From the NCBI RefSeq assembly GCF_001879205.1, contig NZ_MLFK01000011.1, forward strand, positions 124,001 through 188,000: a DNA stretch of 64,000 bases, written 5' to 3'. The DNA is from Flavobacterium johnsoniae (GTDB lineage Bacteria; Bacteroidota; Bacteroidia; Flavobacteriales; Flavobacteriaceae). The notes beneath the pieces were generated by a model. It worked only from the letters and a program-made list of their open reading frames with translations. It had not been told where the DNA came from and did no database searches. Of this stretch, positions 34,758 through 43,385 are shown one piece after another (position 1 is the first letter of the stretch; every line of letters starts with the position of its first letter). A program made the translations under genes and the position numbers.

Positions 34758-35450
34758 CTATAACTTTTGTTTTCGGGAGAAATCAGCATCAGATACCAAT
34801 CTTCCAATAAGTATAACAGGATATAAAACACCAAAAAGCGCCTCTAAAACAACCAGAGATCTCGCAAGAGGATGAAGTGGTACAATTTCGCCGAAACCTG
34901 TGGTGGTAATAGTGATATAACTGAAATACATAAACCTAGCCTGGTCACTACTTATTTTAAATCTAGAGGATGTAAGCTGAAAAGAACCTTCAATATGATG
35001 GAAAATAAATAAATAAACAACAGTCCAAAGATTTGCCAACAGCATATACACTACTATGGATCCTATAATACGATGCTTAGTTACAGGTCCCGGCTCAAAG
35101 ACTTTGATCAGAACCAATACTATTAAAATCATCCCGGTTATGATTGTCAGAAAAAAATCACTCCATACGATGAAAACTCCCGAATAAAAAATAGCCGTCC
35201 ACTGACAGGTAATAAACAGAAATGGGATCATGGCATAACGCACGGCCTGCTGTCTGTTTTTTGCCAAAGCAAATATGCCCGACAGCAGCATCAGCAACCA
35301 AAAAATATTAAGCATTATCATAAAAGATGTATGGTTTCCAAAAAGCGGGATCACTATAAAATGCATGACAAACAATAACATTAACATACTGCTAAGTCCG
35401 CTTTCTTTAATCCAGAAACGATAGAAAAATCGATCTTTTTTTGGTTTCAT
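34758..35450 (-). CDS. Potassium-channel-like membrane protein (Ion_trans_2 pore)
   Basis: The protein has 230 residues from ATG 35450 (MKPKKDRFFYRFW). About five helices precede a pore loop with the filter-like sequence TITTTGFGEIVPLHPLARS and a final helix (LVVLEALFGVLYPVILIGRL). TTGFGE matches the K+ selectivity filter TTxGYGD with Phe for Tyr and Glu for Asp. I prefer ATG 35450 because the earlier in-frame ATG at 35513 would overlap the MFS gene by 49 bases. No RCK domain is present. It probably conducts K+. Confidence 0.82.
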   Translation of the reverse strand: MKPKKDRFFYRFWIKESGLSSMLMLLFVMHFIVIPLFGNHTSFMIMLNIFWLLMLLSGIFALAKNRQQAVRYAMIPFLFITCQWTAIFYSGVFIVWSDFFLTIITGMILIVLVLIKVFEPGPVTKHRIIGSIVVYMLLANLWTVVYLFIFHHIEGSFQLTSSRFKISSDQARFMYFSYITITTTGFGEIVPLHPLARSLVVLEALFGVLYPVILIGRLVSDADFSRKQKL

Positions 35451-35464
35451 CTTATGTTTTTTTT

Positions 35465-37033
35465 CTAAATTGGTATTGGCTCCAGCTCTACTCTTCCAAT
35501 TGGTCTTCGCCAAAGTTTAAAAAGCAGAATTATAAATATTGGCAAAAAACAAATTGCTGACATCATCAGATAAATATCTTTATAAGCCAATAATATTGAT
35601 GCTTGAGAAGTTTTGCCTGAAAGACTTTTTTCTGCTTTTTTTTGTGCTTCAGCTTCAGAGAGTCCCATAAATAAATAATTCCTTTTAGTATTTACCAACT
35701 GTTTTTGTGCCAATTGATTGGACTCGGTTAATTGCTGACTAAGTCCCGTTTTATGCTGCACATTAAAATTAGAAACCAAAGTTCCTAAAATGGCACTTCC
35801 AAGTAAACCTGCGAAAATTGCCTGTGCAATAATACCGCTCATCATACGTGAAGCACTTAGTTTTGGAGGAACTCCTTCTGAGATATAAAGCAGTGATATC
35901 GGGAAAAGAAATCCCATTCCAAGTCCTTTAAAAATCAGCGGGAGAAAAAAATCTGAAAAATCTATTCCGGGATAAAACCTGAAAAAGAGTATACTATGAT
36001 ACAATCCATAACAGGCAAAACCCATAATCCAAATGGTAGCCAAATACACTCTTTTGTATAAAAGATAAGTAGATAATGGGATAGAAATACACAAACCTAT
36101 GAGCAAAGCTAAGTGTGTTCCTGCTCCCGACACAGAATCAAATCCCAAAACATTTGTCATATAACCTGTAATCACGCTTCCTGTTCCGTTCATAACACCA
36201 ATGTAAAACATCATAAAAGCACCTATAACTACATTTTTATATTTATAAACTTCGGGATCAATTATAGGATCACTAGTAAAACGGGCATGAATTAAATAAA
36301 CTGCCAGAATTACAAATAACGAACCCGCTGCCAGCCCTATTTTAGGATCATCGAACCAGTTTCTACTTTGTCCTTCGGCGCTCAGAAAAAGTATAATGGT
36401 AAAAAATAAAATCATAATTATCCATCCTCGCCAATCAAACTGAAATTTAGTTTTCATGGGCGCAACATCGGCTTTATAAAAATACCAAGCCAAAATAATG
36501 CAAACTAAAAAATTGAAATTCAGAAAATAAATTCCAAATGTCCAATTATAAAAACTGGTAAAATATGCTCCAAAATACTGATAAACGTGCTGGCTTCCTT
36601 TTTGAATAAACTGAAGAATTCCATACAATAAAGCCATATTAAAAGCCGGATTGTATTTTAACAAAATCGGCACCATTGAAGCAAATATCCCTATCACAGA
36701 AACAATTGCCAAAAGTGAACGCCAAAAGGTAAACCATTCAATACTGTCTGCAAATAAAGAAGCGGTATTAAATATGATCGACAAAAAACCGGCTGATAAA
36801 ATCATGGTACGAACCGGGATTTGTTTGCCGAGTTTCAACCCTAAGGGCATAAATGCCAACATAGCAAAAATGGGTATATATATAGAATAGGTAAAAATGG
36901 TAGCAGATTCTCCAAAATGTCCCAAAATCTGCGAGTTATCATAAGCCGTGACATTGAGTCCGTTAAAAAAAGGAATGGTGAGGATATATAATCCCATAAG
37001 AGTGAAAAGGCTTCCTTTTTTTCCTGCGAACAT
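35465..37033 (-). CDS. MFS drug/exporter permease, DHA2 (EmrB-like)
   Basis: The 522-residue protein has about 14 membrane helices, as in the DHA2 group, with a soluble, Gln/Lys-rich segment before the last helix (TESNQLAQKQLVNTKRNYLF). It starts 3 bases after the HlyD-type adaptor gene and shares its operon with a TolC channel, forming an EmrAB-TolC-like tripartite pump across both membranes. The substrate is unknown; lipophilic drugs, acids or siderophores are typical of the group. Confidence 0.86.
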   Translation of the reverse strand: MFAGKKGSLFTLMGLYILTIPFFNGLNVTAYDNSQILGHFGESATIFTYSIYIPIFAMLAFMPLGLKLGKQIPVRTMILSAGFLSIIFNTASLFADSIEWFTFWRSLLAIVSVIGIFASMVPILLKYNPAFNMALLYGILQFIQKGSQHVYQYFGAYFTSFYNWTFGIYFLNFNFLVCIILAWYFYKADVAPMKTKFQFDWRGWIIMILFFTIILFLSAEGQSRNWFDDPKIGLAAGSLFVILAVYLIHARFTSDPIIDPEVYKYKNVVIGAFMMFYIGVMNGTGSVITGYMTNVLGFDSVSGAGTHLALLIGLCISIPLSTYLLYKRVYLATIWIMGFACYGLYHSILFFRFYPGIDFSDFFLPLIFKGLGMGFLFPISLLYISEGVPPKLSASRMMSGIIAQAIFAGLLGSAILGTLVSNFNVQHKTGLSQQLTESNQLAQKQLVNTKRNYLFMGLSEAEAQKKAEKSLSGKTSQASILLAYKDIYLMMSAICFLPIFIILLFKLWRRPIGRVELEPIPI

Positions 37034-37036
37034 TTT

Positions 37037-38098
37037 TTATTTTTTTACGTCAACCGTTACATTCATTCCTGGTTTCAGCTCTTCTAATTCCTTGGCAGAA
37101 GCCTCAAATTCAATTTTAACAGGGATTCGTTGTGTGACTTTTACAAAATTCCCCGTTGAATTATCAGGTTCCACCATCGAAAATTTAGCTCCCGTTGCGG
37201 GAGAAAAACCCACTACTTTTCCTTTAAATTCTTTTGAGTCAAGAGCGTCTATGGTAATGGCGACTTGCTGGCCAATTTTAATTTTTTCTATCTGAGTTTC
37301 TTTAAAATTGGCCGAAACCCATAATTTCTGATTCAGTACAATGGCAGCAATAGTTTGATTGGCATTGATAAGCTCTCCAATTGACAAATTGCGTTCTCCA
37401 ACAATACCATCCGTTGGAGCAAGAATAGCAGTGTAAGACAATTGTAATTTTGCAGCTTCCAGATCTGCTTTTTTTCTGGCTACGGTTGCTTTGGCTGCTT
37501 CCAGATTAATATTACTTTGTCTGGTTATCGAACTACTTGCTTCTACCCCTTTTTGACCTGCTTTTAAATAAGCTTCTTCAGATTTTAATTTTGAAAGTAC
37601 CTGATCGTATTGATTTCGTGTTACAGCTGAATCTGCATACATTCTTTTGAAACGTTCATAATCCTTTTGCGCTTTCTCAAGTCCGGCAAGGTCACCTGCC
37701 AGTTTTTCTTTTCCGGCAGCCTGATTAGATGTTGAAGTCGTTATGGTTTGTTCCATCGAATGCAAATTTCCTTCGGCTATAGACAGATCAGCTTCAGCTT
37801 GTTTTACTTTAATCAAATATTCCGAATCATCAAGAATCACAAGTGTATCTCCTTTATGAACTAACTCATTGGTTTCAAATCTAATTTCTTTAATATGTCC
37901 GGCTGCTTTTGCCGAAACATTACTTATATAAGCCTCAACCTGAGCATTATTTGTAGATTCATAAGTGTTGAAATCAAAAAATAAACTCAAAATCCATAAA
38001 CCTCCAGCGATTAAAAAAATAAAAGAAAGAATCGTTAATACAGTATTTCTCTTTTTATCTTTCAGGTTGGCTCCCTTTGGTGCATTTTCTTCGCTCAT
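37037..38098 (-). CDS. HlyD/EmrA-family membrane fusion protein
   Basis: The 353-residue protein has one N-terminal membrane anchor (VLTILSFIFLIAGGLWILSLFF). A split lipoyl domain flanks a long coiled coil (about residues 95-215: KLAGDLAGLEKAQKDYERFK and similar), and a beta-barrel region includes GQQVAITIDAL. GIVGERNLSIGELINANQ is the typical second lipoyl half. It bridges the MFS permease and the TolC channel in the periplasm. Gaps of 3 and 11 bases to its neighbours show a single operon. Confidence 0.9.
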   Translation of the reverse strand: MSEENAPKGANLKDKKRNTVLTILSFIFLIAGGLWILSLFFDFNTYESTNNAQVEAYISNVSAKAAGHIKEIRFETNELVHKGDTLVILDDSEYLIKVKQAEADLSIAEGNLHSMEQTITTSTSNQAAGKEKLAGDLAGLEKAQKDYERFKRMYADSAVTRNQYDQVLSKLKSEEAYLKAGQKGVEASSSITRQSNINLEAAKATVARKKADLEAAKLQLSYTAILAPTDGIVGERNLSIGELINANQTIAAIVLNQKLWVSANFKETQIEKIKIGQQVAITIDALDSKEFKGKVVGFSPATGAKFSMVEPDNSTGNFVKVTQRIPVKIEFEASAKELEELKPGMNVTVDVKK

Positions 38099-38109
38099 AC
38101 TATTTTTAT

Positions 38110-39450
38110 TTAGAGTTTACCCATTGCGTACTGCAGGGAATAATATTGAATAATTAAATCCAGATTGGCATTAACAAGTGAAATTTTCGAGTTATTCAAC
38201 TGCAATTCGGCATCAACCATCTCGCTAATTAAAGCAAAATCATTATCATACCTGCTTTTCACGATTTTGTAATTGCTCATTGATAATTCAACATCTTTCT
38301 TATAGGTTGTAATATTTTCTTTACTTTCAGCATATTTGATAAAAGCAGTTTTTACTTCCCGTTCAATTTGATCTTTTATGACATCCAATGCAATGTTACT
38401 TTTATCAATTTGCAATTTATCGCCTTGTATTCGATGCTTGATGGTATAAAAACTCGATAGGTCCCAATTGAGTGACACTCCGGCAGCCCAGAAATTAATA
38501 ATATTGACATAATTTGGCCATTGCGCAGGGTATTCTGTATTTAGAATTAAGTTTGCATTTATATTGGGCCTGAACCCGCTTTTTGTAATACTTAAAGAGG
38601 ATTCCGATACTTTAACACCTATTTCAGCTCGTTTTATTTCTTCTCGATTTTCATAGGCTTCTAATAAACTTTTTTGCAGATCTAATTTTTCCACAGGAAT
38701 CATACTTGCAGTAACTTCTGGTTTTAGAATCGTATTTGTTGGAAGTCCGGTGAGTATATCCAGATAATTACTGAACAATTCAATATCATTATTATTTCTA
38801 AAAACTGAAACTTTAAAATTAGATTGCTGCAATTCGGTTCTAAGTAAATCACTTTTTAAATTTTGCCCATTTTCAACACGTGATTTCAATTGGCTAATTC
38901 GAAGATCTGTATTGAGGATATTTTGTTTGGTAACTTCAATTTGCCTATATAATTTTTCTAATGTAAAATAGTAACTTGTAATAGCACTTTTAACTTCGGC
39001 TTTTGTCATTTTAACAACTGATTCCTGCATTTGAGCAAAAAGTTTTTGCTGTTCAATTTTATTATTAATCGCACCACCGTTATAAATAGGCATTGATGAT
39101 ACTATATTGGCAAATGCCTGATGATTGTAGTAATCTACAGTAATGTTCTTTTCATAAAAACCTTCATATAACTTAGGGTCACCAATATAGGTGTATCCGC
39201 CACCAAGGCTCACTCGGGGAATTTTAGCGATTTTTGCCTGAGCAATATTTTCTTTGGCTATGGCAATATCGGCATCGGCTATTTTAATTTGTCTATTATT
39301 TTGAGTCCCTAATAACAGTAATTCTTCAAGTTTTACATTTTTTATATTACTAATACTTTCTTGTGCAGAACTTACGGAATAACTAAAACCAGCAAACACC
39401 AAAAATAAATAGTGAAACTGCAATATTTTATGTAAGAATTGATTTCTCAT
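38110..39450 (-). CDS. TolC-family outer-membrane efflux channel
   Basis: The 446-residue protein has an N-terminal signal sequence, the two repeated helical halves of TolC proteins (IADADIAIAKENIAQAKIAK in the first, IGVKVSESSLSITKSG in the second) and Tyr-rich strands between them. It forms the outer-membrane exit duct for the HlyD/MFS pair encoded next. It is the first gene of the operon; 215 bases separate it from the divergent gene at 39666. Confidence 0.9.
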   Translation of the reverse strand: MRNQFLHKILQFHYLFLVFAGFSYSVSSAQESISNIKNVKLEELLLLGTQNNRQIKIADADIAIAKENIAQAKIAKIPRVSLGGGYTYIGDPKLYEGFYEKNITVDYYNHQAFANIVSSMPIYNGGAINNKIEQQKLFAQMQESVVKMTKAEVKSAITSYYFTLEKLYRQIEVTKQNILNTDLRISQLKSRVENGQNLKSDLLRTELQQSNFKVSVFRNNNDIELFSNYLDILTGLPTNTILKPEVTASMIPVEKLDLQKSLLEAYENREEIKRAEIGVKVSESSLSITKSGFRPNINANLILNTEYPAQWPNYVNIINFWAAGVSLNWDLSSFYTIKHRIQGDKLQIDKSNIALDVIKDQIEREVKTAFIKYAESKENITTYKKDVELSMSNYKIVKSRYDNDFALISEMVDAELQLNNSKISLVNANLDLIIQYYSLQYAMGKL

Positions 39451-39665
39451 TTTTTATTTTTATACAATAGCGAAACAGCAACTATTAAAATTAAATATTT
39501 ATCAACAAACCACTCAGATATTAAACGCATTAAACAATAGAGGCTTTATAAGTATAAATTATCTCTATAAAATTATGTTAAATTTCTCTAAAACAAACAT
39601 TAAAAAACATTTCTTTTTATAAAAATAAATCACTAATATTGAGCAAATTATAAAAAAAAGACACT

Positions 39666-40058
39666 ATGCTAATAGAACTTGCTTTAACAGGAAAATTTAT
39701 TGTGGATATTGCCAAAAGATTAAAAAATGATAAAACATTTCGAACCTTGGGCTTTCTTCTTTTTGTACTTATTTTGGTGGGAACTATGTTCTTTTGGCTG
39801 GTGGAAGGTCTGCCTTTTCTAAAATCACTCGCTTATTCTGTGGGAACGCTCTCCATGAATAGTCCATATGATCATGAAATTAACTTTTCAACGATAGGGG
39901 TTGTTTTCAATATCATATACATCTTTATTGGAGTAGGTGTTTATTTAATTTTTGTTCTAGAAGCAGGAAGAACAATTATAGCTGCACACGAAGAATTCGA
40001 GAAGAAACAAGCGGAAAAAAAAGCACTGAAAAAAGCCAAAAAGGAAGCGGGATTTTAA
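39666..40058 (+). CDS. Two-helix channel-fold protein without a canonical K+ filter
   Basis: The 130-residue protein has two membrane helices (FRTLGFLLFVLILVGTMFFW and FNIIYIFIGVGVYLIFVL) around a pore-loop-like segment, FLKSLAYSVGTLSMNSPYDH, and a highly charged Lys/Glu coiled tail. The overall plan is that of minimal 2TM potassium channels, but the TxGYG filter is replaced by TLSMNSP, so K+ selectivity is not expected. It may be a regulatory or non-conducting relative, or a channel of other specificity. It is monocistronic. Confidence 0.65.
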   Translation: MLIELALTGKFIVDIAKRLKNDKTFRTLGFLLFVLILVGTMFFWLVEGLPFLKSLAYSVGTLSMNSPYDHEINFSTIGVVFNIIYIFIGVGVYLIFVLEAGRTIIAAHEEFEKKQAEKKALKKAKKEAGF

Positions 40059-40138
40059 AACAGAAAAGACCCGTTTTAGACATTTTGCATCTTACTGAAA
40101 TATTATTAAAGCAAAAAGGCTTTTTTTACTTCATTGAA

Positions 40139-40176
40139 ATTTAAGCTCTTTTTTCCAAAGAAAAAAGAACTTAAAT
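40139..40176. terminator. Stem-loop between convergent genes
   Basis: ATTTAAGCTCTTTTTTC pairs with GAAAAAAGAACTTAAAT, with one wobble, between the plus-strand gene ending at 40058 and the minus-strand gene ending at 40184. Confidence 0.65.
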
Positions 40177-40183
40177 CTTATCA

Positions 40184-41545
40184 TTAAAGACTTTCTACAT
40201 CAGGCAAAATCCATTTCTTTTCTAATATCGGCTTTTCCACTCCATAAAAACGAAAAACAAGTTCAAAGTTTTCATTTGCCCTGACTGGTATCCAATTTGA
40301 ATGCAGCTCATCGGGGGGTTCTGGTCCAAAAAATATTGTTATAGTGCCGTCGTTCTTATTGATTCTTAAATCTTGACTTAATGAAGACCTGCTTGAATAT
40401 GCGACCCCTTTTATATAACTATGCGTACTTCTGTTATAAGCTGTTACGGACCAATATTTATTTACTGGAACATCCGCCGGAAGAGTTAATTTATATCTCT
40501 GGCTGCCATCTAATTTATTGCCGTAACGATCACAAATCAAAAAAAGATAAAACTGGGATATGGTACTTTTAGTTCGTTTTAAACTTCCAAAACCCCAATA
40601 ATAGGCTGCTGCCCTGGCATCAATAGGATAAATATCATTTTCTTTAAAACCCGAAAACCAAGAATTCAACAATGATGGATCGGCAGGGAAAAACCATTTA
40701 CTGCTTTTATAAAAAGCTTTATAGCCTTCATACCGCTTGTCCAGATATTCTTTCGCATCAGAGACAGCCTCAAGTAATATTTTCCTCTTCTTTACATCAG
40801 GCGTAAAAGGTTTATCTTTCTCAATTCCAATTTCTTTAAGAATATCCACCATCAGCATGTCCCTTTCCAGCCACGGTTCTTCTTGCACAATTCTGTGCAG
40901 TGATTCAAAAAATGAAATATCATACTTAATTACAGCATCAAAATTTTTATCCGTTATATCAATATAACTAGTTGAATTCCCAACTTCTAAATTAGCCAAG
41001 GGGTATAGCTTAATTTGCTCCATGTAAATTATTGCTCTTGCAAGATCTATGTCTTTATCAGATTTGGGCATACATCTTAATAACGCATAACCCTGAGAAT
41101 TTGGTGAAGATAAAACCGTGTACCCTGTAGGAACAGTATCTTTATAATTGGGAGGCAGAATTAGATAATGGGAACCATTACCCTGATCAGCACCATCTGT
41201 CCCGACATCTTCCAAAGGAAGCTGCCAACAAGTCATTATTGTTCCTAATATAGTAAATTCTGCTGCCTGTGGAATTTCCAATACTAGGGGACCAGAGATC
41301 ATTGTATCAAAAAATACAAGAGCAAAGACAGCATCAGCATTTGGAGTTAGAAGCTGATTTTTCCAATTCCCGGGTTTGGTCGAATAGGCAATTTGATTAT
41401 TAGATCCGCCAACGCTTAAAAATGCCTGATAAATTCTATCATAATTCACAGCAGGGATTCCCCAAACCACACTTTGTAAAGCCCTACTGTAAATTATTTT
41501 TTCGGAAATTTCATAAGGAAAATCTACCTGATTATTAGATGTCAT
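40184..41545 (-). CDS. DUF1254/DUF1214 domain-containing protein
   Basis: The 453-residue protein has an N-terminal DUF1254 region (WGIPAVNYDRIYQAFLSVGG, then LTPNADAVFALVFFD) and a C-terminal DUF1214 region (YKLTLPADVPVNKYWSVTAYN and YIKGVAYSSRSS). No signal peptide is evident. These proteins are widespread but biochemically undefined. It stands alone, followed by a shared hairpin. No catalytic residues can be assigned. Confidence 0.88.
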   Translation of the reverse strand: MTSNNQVDFPYEISEKIIYSRALQSVVWGIPAVNYDRIYQAFLSVGGSNNQIAYSTKPGNWKNQLLTPNADAVFALVFFDTMISGPLVLEIPQAAEFTILGTIMTCWQLPLEDVGTDGADQGNGSHYLILPPNYKDTVPTGYTVLSSPNSQGYALLRCMPKSDKDIDLARAIIYMEQIKLYPLANLEVGNSTSYIDITDKNFDAVIKYDISFFESLHRIVQEEPWLERDMLMVDILKEIGIEKDKPFTPDVKKRKILLEAVSDAKEYLDKRYEGYKAFYKSSKWFFPADPSLLNSWFSGFKENDIYPIDARAAAYYWGFGSLKRTKSTISQFYLFLICDRYGNKLDGSQRYKLTLPADVPVNKYWSVTAYNRSTHSYIKGVAYSSRSSLSQDLRINKNDGTITIFFGPEPPDELHSNWIPVRANENFELVFRFYGVEKPILEKKWILPDVESL

Positions 41546-42198
41546 ATTGTAAAGATTTAAAAACGATAAATTATTTAATAATAATGCAATCCTCTGAATA
41601 GATACTACCTGTCTCTTAAAGTATAAACAGTATTTCTTCTAATTCCTATGATAAATTTTCATATTTCATTTTATGACTAAAGTCTTTTTCAAACTTTTCC
41701 CAATAAATTTCAGTAATTACCTTACTGCTAATATATCGGCCGCACATCATTTTAAATCGATCATCAAGCAATACAATATTTTAATCGATTCAATATATCG
41801 GCAAATTTTGAACTATATAACTCACAGGGCATACATAATTAATTAATTACTTGCTCAACTAAGTTACAAAAAATAATACTGCAAAATTTTAGTTCATGTT
41901 TCAAACTATAAAATGAAACGTATTCTTTTTATTGCAATTAAATAAAACAGAAAAAGAAATTGATTAATGACAAAAACTCAAATAAATTAAAATGGAAAAA
42001 TAAATAGTAACCCCTTAAGAATTATGAACCTTCAATTTTTCTTTTTTTATTTTTACTGACAACAATTTTATTTACTTCCACTACACTCCATATCAAGAGT
42101 CTTAAAAAAATTAAGATACTAAATTACAAAGACGTAATTCTTCTTTTTTGTCTAAATTGGTATAATATTTTCAAAAAGGCAATCTAAAACCAAACAAT
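41546..42198. other. Gap with nothing recognised beyond divergent promoters
   Basis: This is 653 AT-rich bases between two divergent genes. A small hairpin (CAGTAA...TTACTG near 41712) is the only structure noticed. No ORF longer than a few dozen codons with coding character was seen. Confidence 0.5.
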
Positions 42199-42978
42199 AT
42201 GGAAACAAATACACTAAATCAGACTGAAGCTTGGATAATTGCTCTGATGCTTTTTGCATTAATGCTTATTTCAAGTTTTGCTGGAAAACTCCTGGGAAAT
42301 TATATTCGAACTAAAAAACATTCAGAAGAAAAATTAACTGAAACTTCAACACTCACTGCATTGCTTTTTTTCTTACTGGCATTTACATTTGGCATGAGTA
42401 GTGATCGCTACGATTCGAGAAGAAAAATTGTTGTTGAAGAAGCAAATGATATTGGTACTGCGATATTACGAAGTGATTTATACCCTGATTCAACAAGGAA
42501 TTTATTCCGTAAAGATTTCGAAAAATATGTAGAAACAAGAATATCGTATTATAAAATAGGTGCAGATGTAAAAGGAATTTTAAAAGCTGACAGTTTATCT
42601 CAGGCAATTTCTGCGAAATTATGGAAACGCGCAACTGATCTGTCTAAAGACCCTTCCAATCTGGCAGCAACCCAGCAGATGATTCCTGCTTTAAACACAA
42701 TGATTGATGTAACCACCTCACGTCTTTCTGGAGAGAAAGCTAAAGTTCCACAAAGCATCTTAGTTATGTTATTTTTTTTGGCAATGATAAGCGCATTTTA
42801 CAATGGTTATTCTGAAGGTCTCAAAGGCAGAATTGATTGGTTGGTCCAAATTGGATTCTGTCTTTTGGTATCCCTGGTTATTCTATTTACATTAGACCTA
42901 GACAGACCTCGAAGAGGTTTTGTAAATTTAGATGGACCAAATCAAACCATAATAGATCTTAAAAAGAATTTTAAGTGA
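42199..42978 (+). CDS. DUF4239/bestrophin-like membrane protein
   Basis: The 259-residue protein has an N-terminal helix, a second helix in TLTALLFFLLAFTFGMSSDRYDSRR, and two C-terminal helices (ILVMLFFLAMISAFYNGYSEG and IGFCLLVSLVILFTLDLDRPRRG). The pattern of a helical membrane protein with FTFGMSSDRYDSRRKIVVEEAN is characteristic of the DUF4239 group, which is related in layout to bestrophin channels. Function is not established. It is a single gene. Confidence 0.78.
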   Translation: METNTLNQTEAWIIALMLFALMLISSFAGKLLGNYIRTKKHSEEKLTETSTLTALLFFLLAFTFGMSSDRYDSRRKIVVEEANDIGTAILRSDLYPDSTRNLFRKDFEKYVETRISYYKIGADVKGILKADSLSQAISAKLWKRATDLSKDPSNLAATQQMIPALNTMIDVTTSRLSGEKAKVPQSILVMLFFLAMISAFYNGYSEGLKGRIDWLVQIGFCLLVSLVILFTLDLDRPRRGFVNLDGPNQTIIDLKKNFK

Positions 42979-43385
42979 TTTTTATTTCAATATCCAAAAA
43001 ATATTGATCATTCTTTTTACTGCTTTCTCAACTGTAAGCATAAACCCTATCATCGGGATAGTCCTGCATTTAATAAATCAAGCCCTCCGACCATAATGAT
43101 TAATCACGTCACTGCAGTCAAGAGGGCATGTCCATAAACATAATCTTCCAATTTTATGTTTACTATAAGAACTATGGCTGCCAAATTATTCAATCGAAAC
43201 GATAATAAAAAATGTACTGCTGTCTTGACTGTAAGCATACCTGCATTTAATAAATCAAGCCCTCCGACCATAATGATTAATCACGTCACTGCAGTCAAGA
43301 GGGCATGTCCATAAACATAATCTTCCAATTTTATGTTTACTATAAGAACTATGAACACCAAATTATTCAATCGAAACGATAATAA
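42979..43385. repeat. Direct repeat of about 147 bp including the 3' end of the OmpA gene
   Basis: Copy 1 spans about 43063-43208 and copy 2 about 43240-43385, a shift of exactly 177 bases, with only about four mismatches noticed. Copy 2 contains the last 24 coding bases of the OmpA-family gene. Copy 1 repeats them and still reads FIIVSIE plus stop on the minus strand. Each copy holds GCCCTC...GAGGGC, and copy 2 also has CTTGACTG (43224-43231) facing CAGTCAAG (43292-43299), so each can fold into a hairpin. It looks like a tandem duplication of the gene end and its 3' flank. Confidence 0.9.

Noticed and set aside
42979..43385. CRISPR array or similar
   Set aside because: Only two long units are present, without short regular repeats or spacers, and one unit contains a gene end.
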